Of a stretch of 64,000 nt of DNA, positions 44,329 to 53,315 are shown one piece after another. The notes beneath the pieces were generated by a model, which had not been told where the DNA came from, ran no database searches, and was given only the letters and a program-made list of their open reading frames with translations. The stretch is from Pseudonocardia cypriaca (GTDB lineage Bacteria > Actinomycetota > Actinomycetes > Mycobacteriales > Pseudonocardiaceae): positions 3,596,001-3,660,000 of the forward strand of contig NZ_VFPH01000001.1 in NCBI RefSeq assembly GCF_006717045.1, read 5' to 3'. Each line of letters opens with the position of its first letter. Within the stretch, counting starts at the first letter, position 1. A program made the position numbers and the translations under genes.

Positions 44329-45831
44329 TCAGTGCGCGGCCGGTACCTCCGCGTTCGCCTTCCCGTTCTCCGGAGCGCTGCGGATGAAGAATGCCCCCAC
44401 GATCGCGAGCACCGACAGGGACGCCGCCACGAGGAACGCGGCGTGGATGCCGCCCGCGGTCTGCTCCAGGAGCGACACGCCCTCCTCGGCGAGCGCCGCC
44501 GAGCGCACCGAGAGGATGCTCACCAGCAACGCCACGCCCGCGGCGCCCGCGAGCTGCTGGGTGGTGCCGAAGATCGCGCTGCCGTAGGAGTACAGCCGCG
44601 GCTCGACCGCGCCGAGCCCCGAGGTGAACAGCGGCGTGAACACGAACGCCAGCCCCACCGACAGCAGCAGGTGGAAGCCCAGCACCAGCAGCATCGAGCT
44701 GCCCGACGTGAACAGCGTGGTGGACCAGAGCGCCGCGCTGACGGCGGCCGTGCCGGGCACCAGCAGCGCCCGCGGCCCGAACCGGTCGTACAGGCGCCCG
44801 ACGACCGGGCCGAGCAGCCCCATCAACAGGCCGCCCGGCAGCAGCAGGAGGCCGGTGGTGAGCGGCTCGAGCATCAGCACGTTCTGCAGGTAGATCGGCA
44901 GCAGGACGATGGTGCCCAGCAGCACGGCCATCATCAGCATCATCATCGCGCTGGCGACCGTGAACGTCTGCGACCGGAACGTGCGCAGGTCGAGCAGCGC
45001 GCGGTCGGTGCGCTGCAGCACGAGCTGCCGCGCGACGAACGCCACGAGGCCCACGACGCCGACGACGAACGCCCCCCACAGCATCGCGGGCGAGGTGCCG
45101 CCCGTCGAGTGGCCGACGCTGCTCAGGCCGTAGACGAGGCCGCCGAAGCCGAGCGCCGCGAGCACGACCGACGGGACGTCGATCGGCGCGTCGGTGGAGT
45201 CGCCCACGTTGGTGATCAGCCGCATCCCGATCAGGAGTGCCGCGAGCGCGATCGGCAGGACCAACCAGAACATGTAGCGCCAGCCGAACAGGCTCAGCAC
45301 GACGCCCGACACGGTGGGCCCGATCGCGGGCGCAACCGAGATGACGATCGAGATGTTGCCCATGACGGCGCCGCGGCGGGTCGGCGGCACGAGCGTCATC
45401 ACCATGGTCATCAGCAGCGGGAGCATGATCGCGGTGCCGCTCGCCTGGATGACCCGGGCCGCGAGCAGGATCGCGAAGCCCGGTGCGACCGCAGCGAGGA
45501 ACGTGCCCGCACTGAACAGGATCATGGCGACGCCGAACAGCCTGCGCGTGGGGATCCGCCGGATCAGGAAGCCGGTGATCGGGATGACGACGGACATCGT
45601 GAGCAGGAACCCGGCGGTGAGCCACTGCCCGACGCTCGCATCGACCCCGAGGTCGGCCATGAGCACCGGCAGCGCGACGCTCATGATCGTCTCGTTGAGG
45701 ATGACGACGAACGTGGAGACCAGCAGCACCCCGATCACGGTGCGGTCGCGGGCGCTCAGCTGCCCCGCGGTACCGGGTGGGCTCGACGTGTCGTCGAGCA
45801 CGTCGGACTGCTGGTTCACGGTTTCCCCCAC
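44329..45831 (-). CDS. MFS multidrug exporter, DHA2 (EmrB/QacA) type
   Basis: This 500-residue exporter has about fourteen membrane helices. Typical motifs are VVILNETIMSVALPVLMADLG in helix 1, QWLTAGFLLTMSVVIPITGFLIRRIPTRRLF (motif A) and GPTVSGVVLSLFGWRYMFWL (motif C). GTG at 45831 is the upstream start; a GTG at 45819 with a GGGGGA stretch just before it is an alternative. No regulator is adjacent. The substrate is unknown. Confidence 0.9.
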   Translation of the reverse strand: MGETVNQQSDVLDDTSSPPGTAGQLSARDRTVIGVLLVSTFVVILNETIMSVALPVLMADLGVDASVGQWLTAGFLLTMSVVIPITGFLIRRIPTRRLFGVAMILFSAGTFLAAVAPGFAILLAARVIQASGTAIMLPLLMTMVMTLVPPTRRGAVMGNISIVISVAPAIGPTVSGVVLSLFGWRYMFWLVLPIALAALLIGMRLITNVGDSTDAPIDVPSVVLAALGFGGLVYGLSSVGHSTGGTSPAMLWGAFVVGVVGLVAFVARQLVLQRTDRALLDLRTFRSQTFTVASAMMMLMMAVLLGTIVLLPIYLQNVLMLEPLTTGLLLLPGGLLMGLLGPVVGRLYDRFGPRALLVPGTAAVSAALWSTTLFTSGSSMLLVLGFHLLLSVGLAFVFTPLFTSGLGAVEPRLYSYGSAIFGTTQQLAGAAGVALLVSILSVRSAALAEEGVSLLEQTAGGIHAAFLVAASLSVLAIVGAFFIRSAPENGKANAEVPAAH

Positions 45832-45963
45832 GAGAAGTTCGGTTCGACGCGGGCCGGTGGGCCCGGGCGCCGGAAGTGCAATCTATTGAGTAGGACCGAC
45901 AGAACGCGCAGGATTAATCCCTTGCCGATCTGAGGCGCCCGTCACTGCGGCTATGTTCGGTGC

Positions 45964-46788
45964 GTGATCCTTGTGAGCGGTGCCACGGGCAACGTCGGGC
46001 GCGAGCTGGTGCGGAACCTGGTCGATCGCGGGGAGCCGGTGCGGGCACTGGCCCGCCGCGACGGTGGGCCGGTCGAGGGTGCGGAGCGCGTCGTCGGCGA
46101 CCTCGACCACTCCGACAGCCTCCGCCCGGCCCTCGAGGGCGTCTCGGGCATCTTCCTGCTCCCCGGCTACAAGGACATGCCCGGCGTGCTCGCCGCGGCC
46201 CGCGACTCCGGGGTGTCCCGGGTGGTGCAGCTGTCGGGCGGCTCCGCCGGCAGCGGCGACACCGGGAACGCGGTCTCGGCCTACATGATCCGCACGGAGG
46301 ACGCGGTGCGGGCGGGTGGCATCCCGTGGACGATCCTGCGTCCGTTCGGGTTCATGACCAACGCACTCGAATGGGCGCCGCAGCTGCAAGCGGGCGACGT
46401 GGTGCGCGCCCCGTTCGGCGGGGTCCGCATCGCCGTGATCGACCCCGCCGACATCGCGGCCGTCGCCGCCACCGCCCTCCTCGAGGACGGCCACGACGGG
46501 CGCGTCCACGCCCTGTCCGGGCCGGAGGCGCTCCTGCCCGCCGACCGCGTCCGCGTGCTCGGCGAGGTGCTCGGCCGCGACCTGCGGTTCGAGGCCCAGC
46601 CCGACGACGAGGCCTGGACCGACATGACGGCCCGCATGCCCGAGGCGTACGTGCGAGCGTTCTTCGACTTCTACGTCGACGGCTCGCTCGACGAGTCCGC
46701 GGTGCTGCCCACCGTGGAGGAGGTCACCGGCCGCCCGCCGCGGACGTTCGCGGACTGGGCCCGCGCCAACGCCGACGCCTTCCGCTAG
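45964..46788 (+). CDS. NmrA-like NAD(P)-binding oxidoreductase
   Basis: This 274-residue atypical short-chain dehydrogenase has the N-terminal dinucleotide motif ILVSGATGNVGRELVRNL and the NmrA-type core VVQLSGGSAGSGDTGN and WTILRPFGFMTNAL. The catalytic Tyr-x3-Lys is not evident, as in NmrA or QOR2-type sensors and reductases. The GTG start lies 7 bases after a TATGTT -10-like hexamer (45951-45956), so the message is probably leaderless. It is divergent from the MFS exporter. Confidence 0.88.
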   Translation: MILVSGATGNVGRELVRNLVDRGEPVRALARRDGGPVEGAERVVGDLDHSDSLRPALEGVSGIFLLPGYKDMPGVLAAARDSGVSRVVQLSGGSAGSGDTGNAVSAYMIRTEDAVRAGGIPWTILRPFGFMTNALEWAPQLQAGDVVRAPFGGVRIAVIDPADIAAVAATALLEDGHDGRVHALSGPEALLPADRVRVLGEVLGRDLRFEAQPDDEAWTDMTARMPEAYVRAFFDFYVDGSLDESAVLPTVEEVTGRPPRTFADWARANADAFR

Positions 46789-46917
46789 TACTCCAGCCGC
46801 AGGTCGTCCGCGGGTCTTCCCTCCGGTGGCCTGTGATCGGCGGGCGTGGACGCGGCTGTTCCGGTCTCGGGGGGGCGTTCCGCGGAACGCAGTCCGGTGC
46901 CGTTCCGGTGACGCTGT

Positions 46918-47138
46918 GCCGGTGGGCGCGCCGTTCCCGACTCGGGCCTTCCGGCCTCACCCATCCGCTCCGGGCTGTTCGCGTGTCGATCCGGTCGCCT
47001 CGTCCCCGCACCTGTGGGGATGGCTGCGTTGGGTTCACTATCGACTTCTGTGGTCGCGCTGGCGGCCGTCCCCGACGCGGGGGCACGGCGGTTCCCGACG
47101 AGCGCCCGGCTTGGGTGCCACGCAACATGCTGTGGTCC
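46918..47138 (+). repeat. Copy A of a ~220-bp inverted repeat pair
   Basis: The copy begins at GGTGGGCGCGCCGTTCCCG and ends after GTGCCACGCAAC. It is matched on the opposite strand at 47312-47530. Shared blocks include CTCGGGCCTTCC, TTGGGTTCACTA and GGCGGCCGTCCCCGACGCG. Similarity is interrupted by small indels in the first third. Confidence 0.7.
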
Positions 47139-47186
47139 CGTTCCCACCCCAGCAGCCCAAGTGATCCGCCCATGACCAGCGGAATC

Positions 47187-47220
47187 GGGACATGAGCCGC
47201 ACCCGTGCATCTCATGTCCC
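47187..47220. repeat. Hairpin between the two long inverted copies
   Basis: GGGACATGAG (47187-47196) and CTCATGTCCC (47211-47220) form a perfect 10-bp stem with a 14-base loop, roughly central between copies A and B. Confidence 0.7.
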
Positions 47221-47311
47221 ATTCCTGCCGATCATGGACATTCGCGCAGACACCTGGCCCCGTGTTGGTCTTGCCTGACCATGCGGAATTGACTGGAGGC
47301 GAGGGTCGGCA

Positions 47312-47530
47312 CCACCGGAGGTTGCGTGGCACGCCAACCGCAGCAGGCTCGTCCCCGACCGCCGTGCCGCCGCGTCGGGGACGGCCGCCCACGCCACCAC
47401 AGAACCCGGTAGTGAACCCAACCCAGCCACCCCCACGGGCGCGGGGCGACGAGAAACAGAGGAGCACCCGAGAGGCCGGGGCGGAGGCGAGCGCAGGAAG
47501 GCCCGAGCCGGGACGGCGCGCCCACCGGCC
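47312..47530 (-). repeat. Copy B of the ~220-bp inverted repeat pair
   Basis: Read on the minus strand, this copy runs parallel to copy A from GCCGGTGGGCGCGCCGT to GTGCCACGCAACC. The two differ at many scattered sites, so the duplication is not recent. Neither copy encodes a transposase. Confidence 0.7.
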
Positions 47531-47623
47531 TGATCATTGACCAGAGCAACCCGAAGGGTACCGATCAACAGAGTGCAGGGAACGGGCTGGCGGGCCGCCC
47601 GGACGACCATGATCCGAACTAGC

Positions 47624-47748
47624 GGTTGTTCGTGGTTGCCCCCACAACCATGGACAACCGATACACCGGATCATGAACGCCAAGATCGCGAGTAGAGGTT
47701 GTCCACGGCTGCTGCCACAGCCATAGACAACCGACACAACGGATCGTG
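47624..47748. repeat. Two 52-bp direct repeats that each fold into a 15-bp stem
   Basis: The copies at 47624-47675 and 47697-47748 share about 41 of 52 bases. Copy 1 can pair GGTTGTTCGTGGTTG with CAACCATGGACAACC across a 6-base loop. Copy 2 keeps 13 of 15 pairs and shows a compensatory T-A to C-G change inside the stem. The stem arms contain TTGTCCAYR-like 9-mers resembling actinobacterial DnaA boxes, at 47649-47657 (reverse) and 47699-47707. Confidence 0.75.
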
Positions 47749-48112
47749 GCCGGGACCACCACCGCGCGGGCCCGGTGACAGCGCCTGACACACCATGATC
47801 ACGCTCGCCGGTCCGCGGTCGAAGGACCCTCGGCGTCGGCAGGGGCCGCCAATGCCCGCGCACCTCGTGTCGGCCCGTGCGGGTGGTGTGCGGCTACGCA
47901 ACCCGTCGAACGGGTGCGCGGCCGGACACGGCGCCCGCGAGCCGCCCGCCGCTCCACGACCAAGGGCGGATGGTCGCTCCCAGAGATCAACTGGCGCCCA
48001 TCTGCCCTTGATCGGCGACGAGTCGGGCGATCCCCGGGGCATTCGGCACCGGGTAACGCGTGCCCTGATCGGGACGAGGTCGAGGGATTCCCCCGAGCAA
48101 TGGGAGTCGACG

Positions 48113-48964
48113 ATGACGACCATCCCGACGTTCAACCTCCTGGAGCCCTATCGAATCGCAGAGGAGACGTTCGTCATCCCGTGGGCCCTCGAGGCCCCGC
48201 CGGTCGGGCACTTCCCCATGAACTCGATGGCGATCCGCGGGGCGGAGCCGGTGCTCGTGGACACCGGCTCGCCGGCCGTGCGGGCACAGTGGCTGGAAGC
48301 CGCGTGGTCGGTGGTGGACCCGCTGGACGTGAAGTGGGTGTTCCTCACCCACGACGACCGCGACCACTCGGGCAACCTGTTGCCGGTCCTCGCGGCCTGC
48401 CCGAACGCAACTCTGCTGACGACCTGGTTCTCGATCGGCCGGATGGCCGAGGAGTGGGAGACCCCGATCAACCGGTGTCGTTTCGTGATCGAGGGCGACA
48501 CCGTCGACGTGGGCGACCGCACGCTGGTGGCGAAGCGGCCGCCGCTGTACGACAACCCGACGACCCGCGCCCTCTTCGACACGAAGACGAGCGTGGTGTG
48601 GTCGGTGGACACGTTCGCGACGAACCTGCCCGCTCCGATGCCCGAGATCGGCGAGCTGACCGACGACGAGTTCCGGGACGGCCAGTTCTTCGGCGGCCGC
48701 CTGGTCTCGCCGTGGTACACGCTGCTCGACGCGGGCAAGTTCCGGGCGGTCGTTGACGACTTCCAGCGGCTCGGCGCCGAGGTCGTCGCCGGCTGCCACT
48801 CGCCCGTGCTCAACGGCCACCGGGTCGACGAGGCGTTCGACCTGCTCCGGCGGCTCCCGGACGTTCCGCCGTGGCAGGAGTTCACGCAGGCCGACCTGGA
48901 CAGGTGGATGGACGCCGCCGAGGGGTCGGTCCCACCGGAGCAGCCCCGCCCGTCCGCCACCTGA
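48113..48964 (+). CDS. Metallo-beta-lactamase-fold protein (flavodiiron ODP-like)
   Basis: This 283-residue protein opens with NLLEPYRIAEETFVIPWALEAP. The metal-binding loop is in LTHDDRDHSGNLLPVL, the flavodiiron-like H-x-D-x-D-H variant. A further possible ligand Asp is in WSVDTFATN, and His in VAGCHSPVLNG. No flavodoxin domain follows. It lies 52 bases upstream of soxB on the same strand and may be part of that unit. ATG at 48113 is the only good start. The substrate is unknown. Confidence 0.85.
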   Translation: MTTIPTFNLLEPYRIAEETFVIPWALEAPPVGHFPMNSMAIRGAEPVLVDTGSPAVRAQWLEAAWSVVDPLDVKWVFLTHDDRDHSGNLLPVLAACPNATLLTTWFSIGRMAEEWETPINRCRFVIEGDTVDVGDRTLVAKRPPLYDNPTTRALFDTKTSVVWSVDTFATNLPAPMPEIGELTDDEFRDGQFFGGRLVSPWYTLLDAGKFRAVVDDFQRLGAEVVAGCHSPVLNGHRVDEAFDLLRRLPDVPPWQEFTQADLDRWMDAAEGSVPPEQPRPSAT

Positions 48965-49016
48965 CGAGCCCGGTCGGCCTTGACGGCCCGACCCGTTCCC
49001 CGGGCATGCTGACGCG

Positions 49017-50237
49017 GTGACGCACGCCGGCATCCCGGAGCTCCCGGCCGCCCTGTGGCGCAACCCGGAGCCGAAGCGCTCCTACGACGTGGTGATCGTC
49101 GGTGCGGGCGGGCACGGCCTGGCCACCGCCCACTACCTCGCGAAGAACCACGGAATCACGAACGTGGCAGTGCTCGAACGGGGCTGGCTCGCCGGCGGCA
49201 ACATGGCCCGCAACACCACGATCATCCGCTCCAACTACCTCTGGGACGAGAGCGCCGCCATCTACGAGCACGCGCTGCGGCTGTGGGAGGGCCTCGAGGA
49301 CGACCTCGGCATGCCGATCCTGTTCGACCAGCGCGGCGTGCTCAACCTGGCGCACAGCCTGCAGGACGTGCGCGAGGGCGTCCGGCGCGTCGAGGCCAAC
49401 GTGCTCAACGGGGTCGACGCGCAGTGGCTCACCCCGGACGAGGTCCGCGAGGTCTGCCCGATCGTCAACACCTCCCCCGACCTGCGCTACCCGGTGCTCG
49501 GCGCGACGTACCAGCCGCGGGCAGGCATCGCGAAGCACGACTACGTGGCGTGGGGCTTCGCGCGGCGGGCCGACGCCGCGGGCGTGGATCTCATCCAGGA
49601 CTGCGAGGTCACGGGCTTCACCACCGACGGGGACCGGGTCACCGGCGTGAGCACCAGCCGGGGCGACATCGCCGCCGGCAAGGTCGCCCTCTGCGCCGCG
49701 GGCCACACCTCGGTGCTCGCCGACCAGCTGGGCCTGCGCCTGCCGCTGCAGAGCCACCCGCTGCAGGCGCTGGTCTCCGAGCTGCTCGAACCCGTGCACC
49801 CCACCGTCGTCATGTCCAACGCCGTGCACGTCTACGTCTCGCAGGCGCACAAGGGCGAGCTGGTGATGGGTGCGGGCGTCGACTCCTACAACGGCTACGG
49901 CCAGCGCGGCGCGTTCCACATCATCGAGCGGCAGATGGCCGCGGCGGTGGAGCTGTTCCCGGTGTTCGCCCGGGCGCACCTGCTGCGCACGTGGGGCGGG
50001 ATCGTCGACGTCTCCCCCGACGCATCCCCGATCGTCGGGCTCACCCCCTACGCGGGGCTGTACCTCAACTGCGGGTGGGGCACCGGCGGGTTCAAGGCCA
50101 CGCCGGGGGTCGGGTGGTGCATGGCGCACACGATCGCCCACGACGAGCCGCACCCGCACAACGCGCCGTTCACCCTCGAACGCTTCACGACCGGCGCCCT
50201 GATCGACGAGCACGGCGCCGCCGCCGTGGCGCACTGA
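49017..50237 (+). CDS. soxB: Sarcosine oxidase subunit beta
   Basis: SoxB is the catalytic FAD subunit that oxidises sarcosine. The 406-residue protein has the dinucleotide motif VVIVGAGGHGLATAHYLAKNHG, the LERGWLAGGNMARNTTIIRSNYL stretch of the beta subunit and the C-terminal LYLNCGWGTGGFKATPGVGWCMAHTIA. GTG at 49017 heads the classical order soxB-soxD-soxA-soxG. Confidence 0.95.
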   Translation: MTHAGIPELPAALWRNPEPKRSYDVVIVGAGGHGLATAHYLAKNHGITNVAVLERGWLAGGNMARNTTIIRSNYLWDESAAIYEHALRLWEGLEDDLGMPILFDQRGVLNLAHSLQDVREGVRRVEANVLNGVDAQWLTPDEVREVCPIVNTSPDLRYPVLGATYQPRAGIAKHDYVAWGFARRADAAGVDLIQDCEVTGFTTDGDRVTGVSTSRGDIAAGKVALCAAGHTSVLADQLGLRLPLQSHPLQALVSELLEPVHPTVVMSNAVHVYVSQAHKGELVMGAGVDSYNGYGQRGAFHIIERQMAAAVELFPVFARAHLLRTWGGIVDVSPDASPIVGLTPYAGLYLNCGWGTGGFKATPGVGWCMAHTIAHDEPHPHNAPFTLERFTTGALIDEHGAAAVAH

Positions 50238-50249
50238 GCGGGAGGGCGC

Positions 50250-50525
50250 ATGCAGCTGATCGAGTGCCCGTGGTGCGGCCCCCGCGAGGAGGTCGAGTTC
50301 CACTACGGCGGTCAGGCCCACGTCGCCTACCCCGCCGACCCGGCCACGCTCACCGACGAGGAGTGGGCGCGCTACCTCTTCTTCCGCGACAACCCGAAGG
50401 GCACGTTCGCCGAGCGCTGGCAGCACGCGGCGGGGTGCCGCCGCTGGTTCAACGCGGTGCGCGACACCGCGACCTACCGGTTCCAGGCGGTCTACCGCCC
50501 CGACGAGCCCCGCCCGGAGATCTAG
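50250..50525 (+). CDS. soxD: Sarcosine oxidase subunit delta
   Basis: This 91-residue zinc-binding small subunit has the signature LIECPWCGPREEVEFHYGGQAH and a later Cys in HAAGCRRWFNAVRDT. It starts 12 bases after soxB and is followed directly by the soxA start. Confidence 0.95.
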   Translation: MQLIECPWCGPREEVEFHYGGQAHVAYPADPATLTDEEWARYLFFRDNPKGTFAERWQHAAGCRRWFNAVRDTATYRFQAVYRPDEPRPEI

Positions 50526-53315
50526 TTGACCGAGACCTTCCGCACCGCCTCCGGCGGCCGGATCGACCGCATCACGACGCTGCGGTTCACGTTCGACGAG
50601 CGCGAACTCACCGGCCACCCCGGCGACACGCTCGCCTCGGCGCTGCTCGCCGCGGGCGTGCACGAGATCGGCACGAGCGTGCGGTACGCCCGGCCGCGCG
50701 GGATCGGCGCGGCGTGGGCCGAGGACCCCGGCGGGCTCGTGCAGATCGAGCGGCCCTTCCCGGAGCCGATGCTGCAGGCGGCCACCGTGGAGTTGGTCGA
50801 CGGCCTGGTCGCGAGCAGCATCGGCGGTCGCGGCCACCTCGCCCACGGCTCCGACCCCGCCCGCTACGACGCCTCGCACGCCCACGCCGACCTGCTCGTG
50901 GTCGGCGCCGGCCCCGCCGGTCTCGCGGCGGCGCTCACCGCCGCCCGGGGCGGGGCGCGGGTCGTGCTGGTGGACGAGCAGTCCGAGGCGGGCGGCGCCC
51001 TGCTCGCCGCCACCGACCGTCCCGCGCTGGACTGGGTCGCCGCCACGACCGCGGAGCTGGCGAGCGCCCCGGACGTGCTGCACCTGCAGCGCACCACCGC
51101 CTTCGGCCACTACGACGACGGCTTCGTGCTCGCCCTGGAGCGGCGGACGGATCACCTGAGCCGCGTTCCGCGGAACGTCTCCCGGCAGCGGATCTGGCGG
51201 ATCCGGGCCCGGCACGTGCTCGTCGCCGCCGGGGCGCACGAGCGGCCCGTCGTGTTCACCGACAACGACCGCCCGGGGATCATGCTCGCCGGGGCGTCCC
51301 GCACCTACCTGCACCGGTACGGCGTGCTGGCCGGCCGGGAGGTGGTGGTGTTCACCACCGACGACGCCGCGTACGCCGCGGCCGTCGACCTCGCCGATGC
51401 CGGTGCCCGCGTCGCCGCCGTGGTCGACGCGCGGCCATCGGCCCCGCCGGAGTGGCGGGCGGCGTGCGCGGAGCGCGGGATCCCCGTGCGGGAGGACGCC
51501 GTCGTGACCGGCACCGCAGGCGTGGAGCGCGTACGGGCGGCGCTGGTGGACGGCGAGCCGGTGCACTGCGACCTGCTGCTGGTGAGCGGCGGCTGGAACC
51601 CGGCGGTGCACCTGGTGAGCCAGGCCGGCGGGACCCTGCGCTACGACGAGCCGCTCGGCGCCTTCCTGCCGGCCACGCTCCCGCCAGCCACCAGCGTGGC
51701 GGGCGCCGCCAACGGCACCCTCGACCTCGCGGGCTGCCTCGCCGAGGGCGCGCGGGCCGCCGCGACGGCGCTCGGGGTCGACCCGGTCCCGCTCCCCCGA
51801 ACGGAACCCGCGCCACAACGCACCGCGCAACGAGTGCTGTGGCGGGTGCCCGGTGACGAGCACGCCCAGTTCGTCGACGTCCAGCGCGACGCCACCGTCG
51901 CCGACATCGCCCGCGCCCTCGGCGCAGGGATGCGCAGCATCGAGCACGTCAAGCGGTACACCACGATCGGCACCGCGCACGACCAGGGCAAGACGTCCGG
52001 CATCGTCGCCGCCGGGATCACGGCCGAGCTGCTCGGCGTGCCCGTCGCGACGCTCGGCACCACGACGTTCCGCGCGCCCTACACGCCGGTGGCGTTCGCC
52101 GCGCTGGCCGGCCGCCACCGCGGCGTGCGGTACGACCCGGAGCGCACCACCCCGGTGCACGACTGGCACGTCGCGCGCGGTGCCGTGTTCGAGGACGTCG
52201 GCCAGTGGAAGCGGCCCCGCTACTACCCGCTTCCCGGCGAGGACATGGAGGCGGCGGTGCTGCGCGAGTGCGCGGCCGTCCGGCGGGGCGTCGGGATCAT
52301 GGACGGGTCGACGCTCGGCATGATCGACGTGGCCGGCCCGGACGCCGGTGAGCTGCTCGACCGGCTCTACACCAACGTGATGAGCAGCCTGCGGGTCGGC
52401 CGGATCCGCTACGGCGTGATGTGCAAGGCCGACGGGATGGTGTTCGACGACGGCACCGTCATGCGGCTTGCCGAGGACCGCTTCCTGGTCTCCACCACCA
52501 CCGGCGGGGCCGCCGCGGTCCTGGACTGGATGGAGGAGTGGCTGCAGACCGAGTGGCCGCACCTGCGGGTGCGCCTCACCTCGGTCACCGACCACTGGGC
52601 GACCTTCCCCGTGGTCGGCCCGCGCTCCCGGGACGTGATCGGCGCGGTCTTCCCGGACGTCGACGGGTCGGCGGCCGGGTTCCCGTTCATGACCTGGCGG
52701 GACACCGGCCTCGGCGGGGTGCCGGTGCGGCTGGCCCGGATCAGCTTCTCCGGCGAGCTGGCGTTCGAGGTGAACGTGGACGCCTGGCACGCCCGCGCGG
52801 TGTGGGACCGGCTGATCGCCGCGGGCGAGCCGCACGGCATCACCCCCTACGGCACCGAGACGATGCACGTGCTGCGCGCCGAGAAGGGCTACCCGATCGT
52901 CGGCCAGGACACCGACGGCACGGTCACCCCGCACGACCTGGGCATGGAGTGGATCGTGTCGGCGAAGAAGCCCGACTTCGTCGGGAAGCGCTCGTTCGCC
53001 CGCCCGTCCGACCAGGACCCGCAGCGCAAGCACCTGGTCGGGCTGCTCCCCCGCGACCCGGCGTTCCTCCTGCCGGAAGGGGCGCAGCTCGTCGGCACAC
53101 CGACGCTGCCCGAGCCGCCCGTGCCGATGCTGGGCCACGTCACGTCCAGCTACCGCAGCGCCGAGCTCGGCCGCACCTTCGCCCTCGCGCTGGTGCGCGG
53201 GGGCCGCGACCGGATCGGACAGACCCTGCACGTGCCGGTCGGCGGCACGACCGTTCCGGTGGAGGTCACCTCGCCGGTGTTCGTCGACCCGGAGGGAACC
53301 CGCCGTGACGGCTGA
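50526..53315 (+). CDS. soxA: Sarcosine oxidase subunit alpha
   Basis: This 929-residue alpha subunit carries NAD-binding and folate-using domains. Its layout is an N-terminal 2Fe-2S-fold-like region (FTFDERELTGHPGDTLASALLAAGV), an NAD-binding Rossmann domain (LLVVGAGPAGLAAALTAARGG), a second nucleotide fold and a C-terminal GcvT-like tetrahydrofolate domain (from about residue 555), with DVSGLG-equivalent TLGMIDVAGPDAGELLDRLYTN. The start is TTG immediately after the soxD stop, with CGGAGA (50515-50520) before it. The reaction yields 5,10-methylene-THF, glycine and peroxide. Confidence 0.95.
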   Translation: MTETFRTASGGRIDRITTLRFTFDERELTGHPGDTLASALLAAGVHEIGTSVRYARPRGIGAAWAEDPGGLVQIERPFPEPMLQAATVELVDGLVASSIGGRGHLAHGSDPARYDASHAHADLLVVGAGPAGLAAALTAARGGARVVLVDEQSEAGGALLAATDRPALDWVAATTAELASAPDVLHLQRTTAFGHYDDGFVLALERRTDHLSRVPRNVSRQRIWRIRARHVLVAAGAHERPVVFTDNDRPGIMLAGASRTYLHRYGVLAGREVVVFTTDDAAYAAAVDLADAGARVAAVVDARPSAPPEWRAACAERGIPVREDAVVTGTAGVERVRAALVDGEPVHCDLLLVSGGWNPAVHLVSQAGGTLRYDEPLGAFLPATLPPATSVAGAANGTLDLAGCLAEGARAAATALGVDPVPLPRTEPAPQRTAQRVLWRVPGDEHAQFVDVQRDATVADIARALGAGMRSIEHVKRYTTIGTAHDQGKTSGIVAAGITAELLGVPVATLGTTTFRAPYTPVAFAALAGRHRGVRYDPERTTPVHDWHVARGAVFEDVGQWKRPRYYPLPGEDMEAAVLRECAAVRRGVGIMDGSTLGMIDVAGPDAGELLDRLYTNVMSSLRVGRIRYGVMCKADGMVFDDGTVMRLAEDRFLVSTTTGGAAAVLDWMEEWLQTEWPHLRVRLTSVTDHWATFPVVGPRSRDVIGAVFPDVDGSAAGFPFMTWRDTGLGGVPVRLARISFSGELAFEVNVDAWHARAVWDRLIAAGEPHGITPYGTETMHVLRAEKGYPIVGQDTDGTVTPHDLGMEWIVSAKKPDFVGKRSFARPSDQDPQRKHLVGLLPRDPAFLLPEGAQLVGTPTLPEPPVPMLGHVTSSYRSAELGRTFALALVRGGRDRIGQTLHVPVGGTTVPVEVTSPVFVDPEGTRRDG

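Larger units (their letters stand above)
46789..48112. other. Repeat-rich intergenic island without a credible gene
   Basis: These 1.3 kb have open frames in several registers, but none has family features, a ribosome site or codon periodicity that stands out. Instead they hold a perfect 16-bp palindrome GCGTTCCGCGGAACGC (46875-46890), two long inverted copies, a hairpin (47187-47220), two covarying hairpins (47624-47748) and a 13-bp inverted repeat with one mismatch (47961-47973 / 47998-48010). The island probably accumulated from insertions of small non-autonomous elements. Confidence 0.7.

Noticed and set aside
41116..45831. Flippase, GMC oxidoreductase and exporter as a natural-product gene cluster
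   Set aside because: No core synthase, glycosyltransferase or carrier protein is present, so a biosynthetic cluster cannot be supported.
47001..47026. CGTCCCCGCACCTGTGGGGA resembles an actinobacterial type I-E CRISPR repeat
   Set aside because: There is no array of evenly spaced copies and no cas gene. The related sequence at 47430-47460 is part of a long inverted copy whose similarity continues through the would-be spacer.
46724..47467. Long minus-strand open frame in the repeat island
   Set aside because: It has no family features, no ribosome site, and it crosses both inverted copies and the central hairpin. High GC alone keeps it open.
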